Counted from the stretch's first letter, positions 1-9,009 are shown. The stretch: 41,612 nt of DNA from Acidobacteriota bacterium (GCA_003224855.1 QHZY01000027.1:1-41612), one strand, 5' to 3'. A program made the numbers and translations. The notes: generated by a model not told the origin, from the sequence alone.

Positions 1-666
1 GAGGCGGTAAACCTGATCCGGGAACACAATCCCGACCTGGTCTTCCTCGACGTGCAGATGCCCGGGCTGGATGGCTTCGGTGTCATCAAGAAGCTGCTCG
101 ATAAAAAAGTTCCCCTTCCGAAGATCGTGTTTGCGACCGCCTTCGATCAGTATGCAGTCAAGGCCTTCGAAGTAAATGCGGTTGACTATCTGCTCAAACC
201 ATTCGATAAAAAACGTGTCTTCCAGTCGGTGCAGAAAGCCCGCTCCAAGAAGGACCCCGCGCTGGCTTCCTCCGATAAACTGGAAACCCTTGTGCGCATG
301 CTCGAATCGCAGAAGCCGCAAACCGCCAAGATTCTGCTGAAAGCCGGGGGCCGACTTTTTCTTGTCAACCAGAAAGATATCTGTTTCGCCTCTATCGACG
401 ATGGCGTGATCACCGTGGCTACTGGAGGCCCGAGCGGCATGGAAGGTGAATCGAACTGCCGCACGCTGGAAGAATTATTCGACTCTCTCGATTCGAACCT
501 GTTCTGGCGCGCCCACCGCTCTTATCTGGTGAACATTAATCGCATCAAGGAAGTTGTTCCCTGGTTCAAAAGTTCCTACCAGCTGCGCATGGACGATCGC
601 AAGCAGACCGAAATCCCCGTGAGCCGCGCCCAGACCAAACGCCTGCGCGAACTGTTTGGACTCTAG
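1..666 (+). CDS. LytTR-family response regulator (5' end outside window)
   Basis: The frame is open from base 1, so the start lies upstream; 221 residues are visible. The N-terminal part is the second half of a receiver domain: the phospho-acceptor Asp is codon 17 (49-51) in the FLDVQMPG motif, followed by an FATAFDQYAVKAF segment and the conserved Lys-Pro of YLLKPF. The C-terminal ~100 residues form a LytTR DNA-binding domain (LVNQKDICFA, then FWRAHRSYLVNINRI and IPVSRAQ near the end). Such regulators are phosphorylated by LytS/AlgZ-type sensor kinases and bind promoter repeats as dimers. The partner kinase is not in the window and may lie upstream. The stop is TAG at 664-666. The assignment is secure; the regulon is unknown. 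Confidence 0.93.
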   Translation, partial: EAVNLIREHNPDLVFLDVQMPGLDGFGVIKKLLDKKVPLPKIVFATAFDQYAVKAFEVNAVDYLLKPFDKKRVFQSVQKARSKKDPALASSDKLETLVRMLESQKPQTAKILLKAGGRLFLVNQKDICFASIDDGVITVATGGPSGMEGESNCRTLEELFDSLDSNLFWRAHRSYLVNINRIKEVVPWFKSSYQLRMDDRKQTEIPVSRAQTKRLRELFGL

Positions 667-746
667 AGTCCTCTCCGCCGGGACCTCTTAAGGTTGGCTT
701 AAGTTTCAATCTGTGCCTTCCTATTTTCAGTAGCTTGGAATCAGAG

Positions 747-773
747 CGGGTGTAATAAATTCGGGTGTAATAA
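747..773 (+). promoter_or_regulatory. Two direct 12-bp repeats upstream of the secreted His/Cys protein
   Basis: CGGGTGTAATAA occurs at 747-758 and again at 762-773, a 15-bp centre-to-centre period (about 1.4 helical turns), followed by an AT-rich TTATAGT that could serve as a -10. The rest of the 201-bp gap 667-867 shows no gene. Tandem half-sites about 100 bp before a start look like an operator, but the cognate regulator is unknown. Confidence 0.4.
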
Positions 774-867
774 TTATAGTTCCGTCCGCTTCCGGAACCG
801 CATCTATGGAGTTATCCGTTTACTCTGGTTCTATTTGGCGCTAGAGTTCATCTAGGTTCCTTCACAA

Positions 868-1137
868 ATGCGATCTTTGGCCAAGCGTGTTGCCATCGTC
901 TGTATTCTGCTGACCTTATGGTCGGCCGTTGCAGTTGTCGCGCACCATCACGTCAATAAGACTGACGCCCAGAAGTGTTCTGTTTGCGTCTCTGCTCATG
1001 GCAGTGTTGCGGTTTCGAGGATTCAAACCGCAACTCCGATTTTTGTTCAGATTGCCCCGCTCCGCTTCAAAAGCTTCTCCTCTGAATTTCGTCTGGTAGC
1101 ATTCGCGCTTTCCGTCCGGCCACCTCCACAAGCCTGA
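868..1137 (+). CDS. Small secreted protein with HHH and CxxC motifs
   Basis: 89 residues. Residues 1-25 form a signal peptide (MRSLAKR, then a hydrophobic core ending AVAVVA), followed at once by HHH and then a CSVCVSAHG motif. His plus CxxC arrangements of this kind occur in DUF2946-like small exported proteins that are often placed next to TonB receptors and are suspected of metal (copper) handling; that link is inference. It sits 60 nt upstream of the TonB receptor on the same strand, so the two probably share a transcript. The ribosome binding site is weak. It could instead be a hypothetical protein of unrelated function. Confidence 0.6.
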   Translation: MRSLAKRVAIVCILLTLWSAVAVVAHHHVNKTDAQKCSVCVSAHGSVAVSRIQTATPIFVQIAPLRFKSFSSEFRLVAFALSVRPPPQA

Positions 1138-1198
1138 TTACTCCTGCAATCGAAGACCATAGAGTAATCAACCCTATCTTTCCTATTTCGGAGGAATC

Positions 1199-2482
1199 AT
1201 GCTTACTGACTCGTCGGGCAAGTTCAGCATCCCCAACGTGCCGTTTAACCCTTATCACGTCTCAGTCACCGGTTCCGGATTCGCGCCCTATGCGCAGGAC
1301 ATCGAGGTTCGATCGGTCGTGCCGGTGAACGTCAGCATCGTTCTGAAAGTCGCCGGTTCCAGTGAGTCTGTCACCGTGGAAGCCGCTGGAGATCTGTTGG
1401 AAAACGAGCCTACGTTTCATACCGATGTGGATCGTGACCTGTTCGACAAGATTCCTCTTGAGAGCCAATCGTCGTCCGTAAGTTCGCTCGTAACCCTCGC
1501 CACTCCAGGAATCGCGGCCGACTCCAATGGGCTCTTCCATGGCATGGGCGACCACGCTGAAAATTCCTTCTCGGTGGACGGCCAGCCGATCACGGACCAG
1601 CAGAGCAAAGTCTTCTCTAACCAGATTCCAATGGATTCGATTCAGTCATTGGAGGTTATCTCCGGCGCGCCACCGGCCGAGTTTGGCGAAAAGGCGAGCG
1701 TGGTGATCAATGTGACCACGCGTTCAGGGCAGGGTGAGACCACACCACACGGATCGGTAACTGCTTCTTATGGAAGCTTTGGGACCTCGAATGCTGGCTT
1801 CAATTTCGGCTACGGTGGAAAGCAGTGGGGAAATTTCATTTCCGTCAATGGCCTGAACAGCGGCCGCTTCCTTGATCCGCCTGAATTCGAAGTTGTCCAC
1901 GCCAAGGGCAACGAAGAAAACATTTTCGACCGGGTAGATCTTCAGCTCTCAAGCGCCGATTCCATTCACGCCAACTTCGGGTTCACGCGCTCCTGGTTCC
2001 AGACTCCCAACTCGTTCGACGCACAGAACGCAACTGCCTGGAACGGACTGGTAGTTGACAACGGCGGTCTCGGTCCGAACGGTCTTCCAGTTGGGCCGGC
2101 AGATCAGCGCTCTCAGATCAAAACCTTCAACATTGCTCCGTCATGGACACACCTAATAAGTCCCACCACTGTTTTCACGCTGGGAGCTTTCGTGCGTCGC
2201 GACCATTTCAACTATTACCCCAGCAACAATCCTTTCGCCGACCTGGCGCCCGCCCTTCAACAGGAAACTTTTGCTCAGGATCGCAAATTGACTAATTCGG
2301 GAGTTCGCGCCGATTTCTCATACGTTAAAGGCATTCACAATATAAAGATCGGCGGGACCTACCAACAGACATTTCTCGATGAAGACAACCGGTTCGGCAT
2401 TGGCTGTATGCGCAGGATGCGATTTCCAAAGGAAACTGGTCCTTTAACTTCGGCCTGCGGGAGGATATTTACAACGGCCTGA
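1199..2482 (+). CDS. TonB-dependent receptor, N-terminal fragment (gene frameshifted near 2400)
   Basis: First of two pieces of an Oar-like outer-membrane receptor. Residues 1-55 are the back half of a carboxypeptidase-regulatory-like beta sandwich (DSSGKFSIPNVPFNPYHV), then a plug domain (LVTLATPGIAADSNG, NSFSVDGQPITDQQS, IQSLEVISGAPPAEFGEKA) and the first barrel strands. Homology ends at about codon 400 (DNRFGIG); the last ~27 residues to the stop at 2482 are out-of-frame translation. Oddly, the ORF starts at ATG 1199 behind a good Shine-Dalgarno (CGGAGGAATC) yet has no signal peptide and lacks the first strands of the CarboxypepD-like domain, so sequence is also missing at the 5' end. In the cell it would span the outer membrane and import a TonB-energised ligand. 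The substrate is unknown. Confidence 0.85.
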   Translation: MLTDSSGKFSIPNVPFNPYHVSVTGSGFAPYAQDIEVRSVVPVNVSIVLKVAGSSESVTVEAAGDLLENEPTFHTDVDRDLFDKIPLESQSSSVSSLVTLATPGIAADSNGLFHGMGDHAENSFSVDGQPITDQQSKVFSNQIPMDSIQSLEVISGAPPAEFGEKASVVINVTTRSGQGETTPHGSVTASYGSFGTSNAGFNFGYGGKQWGNFISVNGLNSGRFLDPPEFEVVHAKGNEENIFDRVDLQLSSADSIHANFGFTRSWFQTPNSFDAQNATAWNGLVVDNGGLGPNGLPVGPADQRSQIKTFNIAPSWTHLISPTTVFTLGAFVRRDHFNYYPSNNPFADLAPALQQETFAQDRKLTNSGVRADFSYVKGIHNIKIGGTYQQTFLDEDNRFGIGCMRRMRFPKETGPLTSACGRIFTTA

Positions 2483-3543
2483 CCTCACATGCTGAAGCCC
2501 AACCCCGTCTTGGTGTGGCTTACAACATCAAGAAGACCAACACCGTACTGCGCGTCTCTTATGCAAGATTGCTCGAGACGCCATTCAACGAAAACCTGGT
2601 GCTTTCGAGCACAGGCTGCGCAAATCCAGTACTGAACCCGCTTTTATCCTGCGTTTCCAATGCTGCGACTCCGTTCGAACCCGGCTGGCGCAATGAATTC
2701 CACGCTGGCCTGCAACAGGCTTTCGGTCGCTACGTGGTTTTCTCCGGCGAGTATGTTTGGAAGTACACACATAATGCCTACGATTTCGGAGTGTTCGGCA
2801 GTACTCCGCTCACCTTCCCAATTGAATGGCACAACTCAAAAATCCCTGGCATTGCAGGCCGCGTAAGCGTGCCGAATTTTCACGGCTTCTCCGCGCTATT
2901 TGTCTTTTCCAGTGTTGCCGCCCACTTCTACACTCCTCAGATCGGAGGCGCGGGAGCTGCTCCCGACGTGATTGGCGCATTCCGCATTGATCACGACGAA
3001 AAGTTCAACCAAACCACGCACCTGCAATATCAGATCGGCAGCCGTGGTCCTTGGATCGGATTTAACTGGCGCTATGACAGCGGCCTGGTGGCTGGCGCTG
3101 TTCCCTGCGCCGGCGGCAACTGCAACAACGGTCCGTTGGGCGACGATACAGTCGTGGACGCGTCTGTGATCAGTCCCAACCAGCAATTCCAGGCGGGATT
3201 GTTCTGCGGCTCGGTTCGCGCGACTCCAACCGCCCCGATCAGTTCGAGTCTGGGAGCGAACCTCTGCCCGGCTGCACAGTACGGATCGACTCTAATCTCT
3301 ATCCCGGCCCCGGGCACCGAAGACGATGATCATAATCCGCCACGCATCGCAGCACGGCACCTCTTTGATCTGGCGGTGGGACATGACAACTTGTTTCACG
3401 GCGAAAGATATAAGTGGAGTCTGCAACTTACCGCCGTGAACATCACCAATAAAGTCGCGCTCTACAATTTCCTGTCCACTTTCACGGGAACTCACTATGT
3501 GACCCCGCGTGCGTTTACTGCTGAACTTGGATTCCACTTCTGA
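2401..3543 (+). CDS. TonB-dependent receptor, C-terminal barrel fragment
   Basis: Second piece of the receptor, read in a different frame. Recognisable barrel sequence starts by 2404 (LYAQDAISKGNWSFNFGLR), although the first in-frame start-type codon is only at 2515. It ends at 3541-3543 with the typical aromatic outer-membrane signature (TAELGFHF, terminal Phe). Motifs such as SYARLLETPFNENLVLSST, FHAGLQQAFGRY, IGFNWRYDSGLVAG and DNLFHGERYKWSLQLT are characteristic of the acidobacterial Oar-like family (from family knowledge). About 60-70 residues expected between FGI and LYAQD are absent, and the missing length must be 1 modulo 3. Whether this is real gene death or a sequence-assembly loss is discussed in the findings. 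Confidence 0.85.
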   Translation, partial: WLYAQDAISKGNWSFNFGLREDIYNGLTSHAEAQPRLGVAYNIKKTNTVLRVSYARLLETPFNENLVLSSTGCANPVLNPLLSCVSNAATPFEPGWRNEFHAGLQQAFGRYVVFSGEYVWKYTHNAYDFGVFGSTPLTFPIEWHNSKIPGIAGRVSVPNFHGFSALFVFSSVAAHFYTPQIGGAGAAPDVIGAFRIDHDEKFNQTTHLQYQIGSRGPWIGFNWRYDSGLVAGAVPCAGGNCNNGPLGDDTVVDASVISPNQQFQAGLFCGSVRATPTAPISSSLGANLCPAAQYGSTLISIPAPGTEDDDHNPPRIAARHLFDLAVGHDNLFHGERYKWSLQLTAVNITNKVALYNFLSTFTGTHYVTPRAFTAELGFHF

Positions 3544-3559
3544 CCGGACAGAATAATAA

Positions 3560-3588
3560 GGCGGCTGGCAGGAGGTGAGCCAGCCGCC
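3560..3588. terminator. Bidirectional terminator between TonB receptor and crp/fnr gene
   Basis: A perfect 10-bp stem GGCGGCTGGC / GCCAGCCGCC (3560-3569 and 3579-3588) has a 9-nt loop. It is followed on the plus strand by TCTCTTT and preceded by AATAATAA, giving T-rich tails on both strands. It lies between two convergent genes, 17 nt after the receptor stop and 23 nt before the crp/fnr stop. Confidence 0.75.
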
Positions 3589-3611
3589 TCTCTTTGGCGA
3601 CACCGGGGCCC

Positions 3612-4322
3612 CTAGGCAGCCAGTGCTTCCAAACCCGAACGATCTTGAATCACCAATGTCGAACCCTCCAGCCGAATCAGTTCCCTCTTCTTCAGGTCAC
3701 TGAGCAACCGCGTCACCGTCTCACGCGAAGACCCGATCATTTGTGCCATCTCTTCGTGCGTCAAGCTGGAGCGGATCTTGATCTCGCGTTCCTTTTCGCG
3801 CCCGCTCGTCCAGGAGAGCAGCAGTCGCGCCAGCTTTCCGGTGGAAGAGCGCGAGAGCACCAGTTCGTGTATATCGCGATAGGCTGATTGGAATTCGCGG
3901 CTGAGCGCCTGCGAGGCATGCAAGCCCAGCTCTCCATAGCGTTCAATCAGCTTCAGCAGGGTTGTGCGCTCAATGAACTTCACCTGGCATGGGCCGGAGG
4001 TTTCCGCGGTTAGTTCGTAGGGCGTTCCGCCGATTACGGCGCTGAGCCCAAGCGTCTCGCCCGGCTCGGCAACTTTCAGGATAAGCACCCTTCCATCTCG
4101 CGAAGTGGTCGACAACTTCACTCGCCCCGAGCACAGGACGAATGCACCTCGCGGGACCTGCCCTTCCACGAACAGGACCGCGCCATTTGGATACGTACTC
4201 AGATGTCCGGCGGCACTGAAAGCACGCAGCACTTCGGGCGACAGGCCACAGAACCACTTATCTTTACGCAAATTGCAGGTGACACAATTTTCAATGATTT
4301 CCAGCCCGTACGGAGTTTTCAT
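3612..4322 (-). CDS. Crp/Fnr-family transcription regulator with N-terminal Cys cluster
   Basis: 236 residues from ATG 4322-4320, chosen because it begins the conserved MKTPYGLEIIENC block and follows GGGAG; the open frame extends further upstream. A Cys-containing N-terminus (C13-x2-C16-x8-C25) precedes a cyclic-nucleotide-binding beta roll (FVEGQVPRGAFVLCSGRVKL, EPGETLGLSAVIGG), a dimerisation helix, and a winged helix with recognition helix SSRETVTRLLSDLKK. Another Cys (C112, SGPCQVKF) lies about as far from the N-terminal pair as C122 does in E. coli FNR, so an iron-sulfur or thiol redox sensor is plausible. FNR-like proteins activate or repress from TTGAT-N4-ATCAA-type sites. Ligand and targets are unknown. 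Confidence 0.88.
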   Translation of the reverse strand: MKTPYGLEIIENCVTCNLRKDKWFCGLSPEVLRAFSAAGHLSTYPNGAVLFVEGQVPRGAFVLCSGRVKLSTTSRDGRVLILKVAEPGETLGLSAVIGGTPYELTAETSGPCQVKFIERTTLLKLIERYGELGLHASQALSREFQSAYRDIHELVLSRSSTGKLARLLLSWTSGREKEREIKIRSSLTHEEMAQMIGSSRETVTRLLSDLKKRELIRLEGSTLVIQDRSGLEALAA

Positions 4323-4932
4323 CGCTCCCGCCTCTGCTTTGCCTGGCTCGGCAGATTCGTTAGCGGCCTGGAATTCTTCAACCGCCGGCGTGCCGGCTGG
4401 CCCAAGGTCGCGCAGCAGTTCGCTGGCAATCCAGCTTGCGCCTGGTTGATCGCGGATACATCGTATGAGTTCCCAACCCGCGGGGGTGTGGCCTGCGCGC
4501 CATGACAACGCGCATGCAAACAAATACGCGGGATCGACACTCGCAAATGATTGTTCACTGGACTGGTTCTGGCATTCACCGGGTTGATTCCTTTTCCTTT
4601 GCCGTTTTGTATTTCGCGCATTGCGGTTCCATTTTGGGAACAAATGGGTCAGGACAATCCCATCCGCCTTGCGTGCTGCAGACACACGCCGACTGCCGGG
4701 CCCTTTTTGCATATGCAAATTTGATCCCAAGCAACGCACTCGGGAGAAGCGAAGGAGCGGGAACAAGTCCACACGCTGCAAAACAACGGGCAACCCTGGT
4801 TCCAAAACGGAAAATTAGGCAACCCTGTGAAGGGCAATCAGTTACGTGGGCCAGCTATGGGTTGAGATGAGTTATACGGCATTTTTATGACGGTCGGTCG
4901 GCACTGCTGCCGGAAAAACGGCAGAGATTTCT
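4323..4932 (-). other. 610-bp region upstream of crp/fnr; contains a HEAT-like coding remnant
   Basis: The frame of the Crp/Fnr protein stays open far upstream. Between about 4530 and 4323 it reads like genuine protein (SVDPAYLFACALSW, AGWELIRCIRDQ, SWIASELLRDLGP), reminiscent of short HEAT-like helical repeats. No convincing start codon or ribosome site precedes it, so it may be the tail of a separate small upstream gene whose beginning is damaged, or an N-terminal extension. From about 4540 to 4932 no gene or clear terminator is visible. A TTGAT half-site, the FNR-type half-sequence, is at about 4720-4724. Confidence 0.35.
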
Positions 4933-7389
4933 TTACCTGAAATCCTCTAAAAAGATACGGAGGCGTGTGATCCTGGATTGCAGGGTGGTGCGTTTCATAC
5001 CGAGGCGCACTGCCGCTCCGTCAACACCAGCGATGATGCCTCTGGTCTTGCGCAAGACGTGAATGATCCGGTCTCGCTCCAAGGCCTCCAGGGAGCTGTC
5101 CAGAGGCTTGGCTTTTTCCAGTTCCTCGAGCGGAACGATCAATATGGAGCTGGCGGTCAGGATCACAGATCGTTCTATGAAATTTTCCAGTTCCCGAACA
5201 TTGCCCGGCCAATCCCATTCCTGAAGCGCCTGCATGGATCCGGCGGGGATACTGTCGATCGGTTTGTTCATGCGGCGCGAAAATTTCTTTACGAAGTAGT
5301 GAACCAGCAGAGGAATATCTTCTTTGCGCTCCCGCAAGGGCGGTGCCTGGATGGGAAATACTTTAAGGCGGTAGAAGAGATCGCTTCTGAATTGTTTATC
5401 ATCCACGGCGTGTTGCAGGTCGCGGTTGGTGGCGGCGACCAGGCGTACGTTGACGTGAATCGTGCGCGTCCCCCCCAGTCGCTCGAACTCGTGGTCCTGC
5501 AAGACACGCAGCAGCTTGGGCTGGAGTTCCAGCGCAATATCACCTACTTCATCCAGAAACAAGGTCCCGTTGTCTGCCAACTCCAGCCTGCCCACCTTCT
5601 GGCTGATGGCTCCGGTGAAGGCGCCCTTTTCGTGGCCGAACAGCTCGCTTTCGAGCAGGCCGGTGGGGATGGCGGCGCAGTTCAGCTTGGCAAAAACGGC
5701 CTCTCTTCTCCCACTGGCGCGATGAATCGCCCGGGCGATCAGTTCCTTACCGGTCCCAGTTTCGCCCAGGATCAAAACTGTCGCATCACTGGGAGCGACG
5801 ATTTTGACCTGCGCCAGAGCCTGCCTGAGCTGACAGCTTTGTCCGATAATGTCCTCGAACATGCCGCCATCCCGGATTTCATGGTCGGTAAGAATTTTTT
5901 CGCCGGTAAGCTTCTGCTTTAGCTGCTGAATTTCTCTTTGCGCTGCTGAGTTGTCCAAAGCCAGCGCCACCTGGACGGCGACCTGTTTCAGCAGATCGAC
6001 ATTCTCCTGGCGGAAAGCATCCTCTTGGTTGCTGGCGAGAGTAAGCGTCGCCAGTTCGTTCTTACCCCAGACCAGCGGAACACAACAAAGAGAACGTGTC
6101 CCCTGATCGACTATGTGCTGCATGTAACTGGAATCTCCACTCAGTTCATCATGCGCAAAAACTTGGGGCTCGCGCCCGTGAACTGCAAAATCTACGAGGC
6201 TCTCATCTGCCGGGAAGGCCTGGCACTCCGGATCTTCGGTCAGTTGCTCGAGGGGGTAGACGTTCAACAACCTGGATTTCTGATCCAGTACCGCCAGGCT
6301 GGCACGATCATAGGGAATTACATCGCGCACCAGTTTGGCAACCGCAGGAGCCAGCTTCAGGAATTCTTTTCCCTTGGCGAGAACTGAGTTAACCCGGTTC
6401 AGAAGCAGAACCTTGGCTTGCTCACCTCGCAGCGCTTTATGAGCTAACAGATTTTCGATGGCCAAAATGATTCCCGAGCCGATCTGTTGAGCCAGCTCGG
6501 TTTCCGTTTCCCGGAACCCGCTTGGATCGGTACGGCACAAAATAAGCGTCCCCAACTTACGCTCGGACGACTTCAGGGCTATACAACATGCCTGTTTGAC
6601 CCGGTTCTGCAATAGGACGGCGAACAACTTTGCGTCCAAGTACGCGAAATCATTTACTGCCAGGATACGAACGATATCGTCGGCCTTGTTCCGGTCGAAG
6701 AGGTGGAGCACGGCGGTGGATTCTTCCCGGCTTAACAGGTCGGTTCCGATGTCGATACCCAGGCCGAAAGCCCCAAAGGTGTCAGTTTCCGAATCGGCAA
6801 GAACCAGTACGCCAAAATCGTGAAGAATAATCTGACGCATGGCGTCCGGCAACTCGGCAAAGAACCTGTGCAAGCTGCGGCTGAGAGCCAGCCTGGTGAA
6901 GGCCAGCAACATTTGTTGGCGGCTCGTCTCTGCTCCCGTCGGTACTTGCCAATCAGGGACGGATTGTCCGGCCTTGCGCGAGCCAAGATCGATGACGATC
7001 GCGCCGATCCATCTCACCCGACCCTGTTCATCGCGAAGCGGGATATAGTGCTCAAGCCAATGCCCGGCCTGATCATTCGCCGGCAGCCGGGCATTCAGTT
7101 CGTAGTTGAAAACCGGCCTGCCTTCGCCCAGCACTTTTCTTAAAGGAGGCTCAATTTTATGGGCGCAGTCGCCCAGCATGTCGTGAATGGTATTGCCAAT
7201 ATGGGCATCGGCTGGTATTCCGTTCATCTCTGCCAGCAGATCGTTAATCGCGACATAACGAAGCTGTTCATCGAGAATGGCCAGGCCGGCCCCGGAAACC
7301 TGAACAAATTCGTTCCATAAATCTCCCAACTGTGGCCTTATTACGCTTGTCTCTTCATTGGCAACACCATTCTCGGGCCAGCTACTCAT
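4933..7389 (-). CDS. Sigma-54-dependent transcriptional activator, PAS-GAF-GAF-AAA+-HTH
   Basis: 818 residues; ATG at 7389-7387 after GAGG. The N-terminal ~145 residues form a PAS domain ([22 protein letters not shown]), followed by two GAF domains (about 170-330 and 340-495) and a short coiled coil. The NtrC-type AAA+ module has Walker A ([17 protein letters not shown]), the sigma-54-contacting GAFTGA loop ([11 protein letters not shown]), Walker B ([10 protein letters not shown]) and the sensor region ([11 protein letters not shown]). The C-terminal Fis-like helix-turn-helix is [17 protein letters not shown]. The order resembles FhlA-like activators that respond to small ligands through GAF domains and not to phosphorylation. 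All motifs are intact, so it should remodel sigma-54 polymerase. No clear -24/-12 promoter was recognised nearby, and its target is unknown. Confidence 0.93.
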   Translation of the reverse strand: MSSWPENGVANEETSVIRPQLGDLWNEFVQVSGAGLAILDEQLRYVAINDLLAEMNGIPADAHIGNTIHDMLGDCAHKIEPPLRKVLGEGRPVFNYELNARLPANDQAGHWLEHYIPLRDEQGRVRWIGAIVIDLGSRKAGQSVPDWQVPTGAETSRQQMLLAFTRLALSRSLHRFFAELPDAMRQIILHDFGVLVLADSETDTFGAFGLGIDIGTDLLSREESTAVLHLFDRNKADDIVRILAVNDFAYLDAKLFAVLLQNRVKQACCIALKSSERKLGTLILCRTDPSGFRETETELAQQIGSGIILAIENLLAHKALRGEQAKVLLLNRVNSVLAKGKEFLKLAPAVAKLVRDVIPYDRASLAVLDQKSRLLNVYPLEQLTEDPECQAFPADESLVDFAVHGREPQVFAHDELSGDSSYMQHIVDQGTRSLCCVPLVWGKNELATLTLASNQEDAFRQENVDLLKQVAVQVALALDNSAAQREIQQLKQKLTGEKILTDHEIRDGGMFEDIIGQSCQLRQALAQVKIVAPSDATVLILGETGTGKELIARAIHRASGRREAVFAKLNCAAIPTGLLESELFGHEKGAFTGAISQKVGRLELADNGTLFLDEVGDIALELQPKLLRVLQDHEFERLGGTRTIHVNVRLVAATNRDLQHAVDDKQFRSDLFYRLKVFPIQAPPLRERKEDIPLLVHYFVKKFSRRMNKPIDSIPAGSMQALQEWDWPGNVRELENFIERSVILTASSILIVPLEELEKAKPLDSSLEALERDRIIHVLRKTRGIIAGVDGAAVRLGMKRTTLQSRITRLRIFLEDFR

Positions 7390-7738
7390 TTAAGACCTCA
7401 AAGGCGAAGTCGCAATCGCAAATTCTGAATGCGTGGAAAGCGCTGTGCAGGCAGTTGCGCTGGATAAAACATGAGCGAGACCACCGTGTCGTTTACGAGA
7501 TCCTGGTGTGGACACGAAGGGCGCAGTAACGCTGTTGCTTGAGTCGAAGTGGCTTTCAGACCCATTATGGAGTTAATTTCCAGTTATTTGACTACTAGTC
7601 ATCCTGGTTACGATAGGATTCTGAATCCTGTTCGGTTTTCAGAACAAGCGTGTTGTAAGAAATGAAAGCCAACAGCCAAAGTCTGTTCTGCTTTCAGGAA
7701 GAAATTTGCTCTATTCAGGAGACTGCCGGAAAGAGGCG
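7390..7738. promoter_or_regulatory. 349-bp intergenic region with three clustered palindromes
   Basis: No gene is seen. Three inverted repeats lie close together: TGACTACTAGTCA (7589-7601, 6-bp arms), AGGATTCTGAATCCT (7615-7629, 7-bp arms) and GTTCGGTTTTCAGAAC (7630-7645). The region is upstream of the sigma-54 activator and downstream of the membrane-protein cluster. The 15-mer at 7630-7644 reappears exactly, in inverted orientation, at 9319-9333 in front of the divergent gene at 9335. The palindromes could be operators for the activator or for the neighbouring cluster. Confidence 0.4.
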
Positions 7739-8251
7739 TCAGGCGGCCCGGAGCTTTTGCAGTAGAAGAAGTCGCGCCGCCAGGCCGGTTGCATCATGGT
7801 AGCGCTCGGCAAGCCGTCCCACGGAAAGCGGAGCGCCGGGCATAAGAATTCTCAAATACACCTTGGCCAGCGCCAGCAGGGCCAAGATTCGTAACCTTAA
7901 GGCTATCTGTATCAATTCCTTACCCGAAGCAGCGACGGAGGGTTCGGTACTCAAAGCAGCGGCCTGTCCCACTTGCAGCAAAACGCCGGAGTTGTGAATG
8001 GTTGCGTTTATGTAGTCTGCGGCCGCGCGCATACGCGCACGTTGTAATGCGTGGAATTGCGAAGGTAAGACACAGCGACGGAGGTATGCTTCTTCCTCAG
8101 GGTCGACCAGGTTGCGGAATGCCAGCATGTCGACGACACGAAGCTGCACTGCTGACGGAATAGAAGACTGGCGACGCCGGCGCGAGACGACGAACAGGAT
8201 CACCAGCAAGCCGACGATTCCGAGGAGCGCAAATAAAGGCAAGAGGTTCAT
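7739..8251 (-). CDS. Single-TM protein of unknown function, partner of the 7-TM protein
   Basis: 170 residues from ATG 8251-8249, which overlaps the upstream gene's TGA by the ATGA arrangement, so the two are translationally coupled; a longer frame to 8284 is unlikely. Residues 1-25 are one membrane helix (LLPLFALLGIVGLLVILFVV) followed by a basic RRRR stop-transfer. The rest is helical and soluble, with LRVVDMLAFRNLVDPEEEAYLRR and an Ala/Leu-rich C-terminus. I recall similar proteins paired with 7-TM proteins in Acidobacteriota, but no function is known to me. It is the last gene of the cluster, with no obvious terminator. Confidence 0.7.
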   Translation of the reverse strand: MNLLPLFALLGIVGLLVILFVVSRRRRQSSIPSAVQLRVVDMLAFRNLVDPEEEAYLRRCVLPSQFHALQRARMRAAADYINATIHNSGVLLQVGQAAALSTEPSVAASGKELIQIALRLRILALLALAKVYLRILMPGAPLSVGRLAERYHDATGLAARLLLLQKLRAA

Positions 8252-9009
8252 TGCAATAGCAGCCGCTGCAGCTCGGCGTTCCACTGGGTCATGCTGCTTT
8301 CAGGCAATTCTGCCGCAGGCACCCGGGCCGGCTCCGGAGCTAGCAGGCAGGCAATCCAGATCAGCACCGAACAGTGATAAGCGGCCATGGTCAGGAAATC
8401 CAAACTGTAAGTACCGGCCCCAATGCCCAACCATATCCGCACGGCTTCAATGGCGAGGTTCACGCTGGAGTAGAGTCCCATGCCAACCGCGATGCCGAAG
8501 GTGTAACTACGCCAGGATAGACGCAGAGAAGAGGCGGAAAGGAATAGAACAATCAACAATCCACTCTGTATAAGTCCTGCGGCGCGATTCAAAATGGGAA
8601 TTCCGGAAATGAGATAGCCATTTTGTTCGCCCGGATTCAAGCCAGAAAATACAGCGGCCACGAGAATCAGGATTACCGCGGTCCATTGGAGCAGGCGACG
8701 CCCCAGTTCCCGCAGCCCCGGATAAGGATCGAACATATGACTGAAAAGCTCGTAGATAACCGCAAAACGCAACGCGATCTGGGGCACAAGCAGACCGGTG
8801 TGGATAGTCCAGTACGAGGCAGCTGACACGCGTGCATCATGATCGAGCGCAAACAATACGGGCTGCTCGATGACCTGACAGACGCAATATGCCAGAAAGA
8901 AGGGGAACTCTCTTACCAGGCGCTTGCGAACTATAAGCAACACAACGGCTGCCGTGTAAATGTGGGGTGCGATCCACAAGTAATGCCACAGAAATGAATG
9001 CGGGTACAT
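8248..9009 (-). CDS. Seven-transmembrane protein of unknown function
   Basis: 253 residues from ATG 9009-9007 (MYPHSFLWHYLW); an in-frame start at 9018 is less likely. Seven hydrophobic segments are visible at about residues 10-28, 35-55, 65-90, 105-125, 140-163, 170-195 and 203-228, ending in a short cytoplasmic tail after LLAPEPAR. A conserved-looking FPFFLAYCVCQVIEQPVLF segment and IYELFSHMFDPYPGLRELG loop resemble an acidobacterial family I have seen in many paralogous copies without assigned function (from memory). It lies 89 nt downstream of a tiny secreted-peptide gene and overlaps the next gene by 4 nt, so the three form one apparent operon. A receptor or sensor role is speculative. 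Confidence 0.75.
   Translation of the reverse strand: MYPHSFLWHYLWIAPHIYTAAVVLLIVRKRLVREFPFFLAYCVCQVIEQPVLFALDHDARVSAASYWTIHTGLLVPQIALRFAVIYELFSHMFDPYPGLRELGRRLLQWTAVILILVAAVFSGLNPGEQNGYLISGIPILNRAAGLIQSGLLIVLFLSASSLRLSWRSYTFGIAVGMGLYSSVNLAIEAVRIWLGIGAGTYSLDFLTMAAYHCSVLIWIACLLAPEPARVPAAELPESSMTQWNAELQRLLLQ

Noticed and set aside
7390-7738. Sigma-54 promoter upstream of the activator
   Set aside because: No TGGC-N8-GC pair at proper spacing could be defended.
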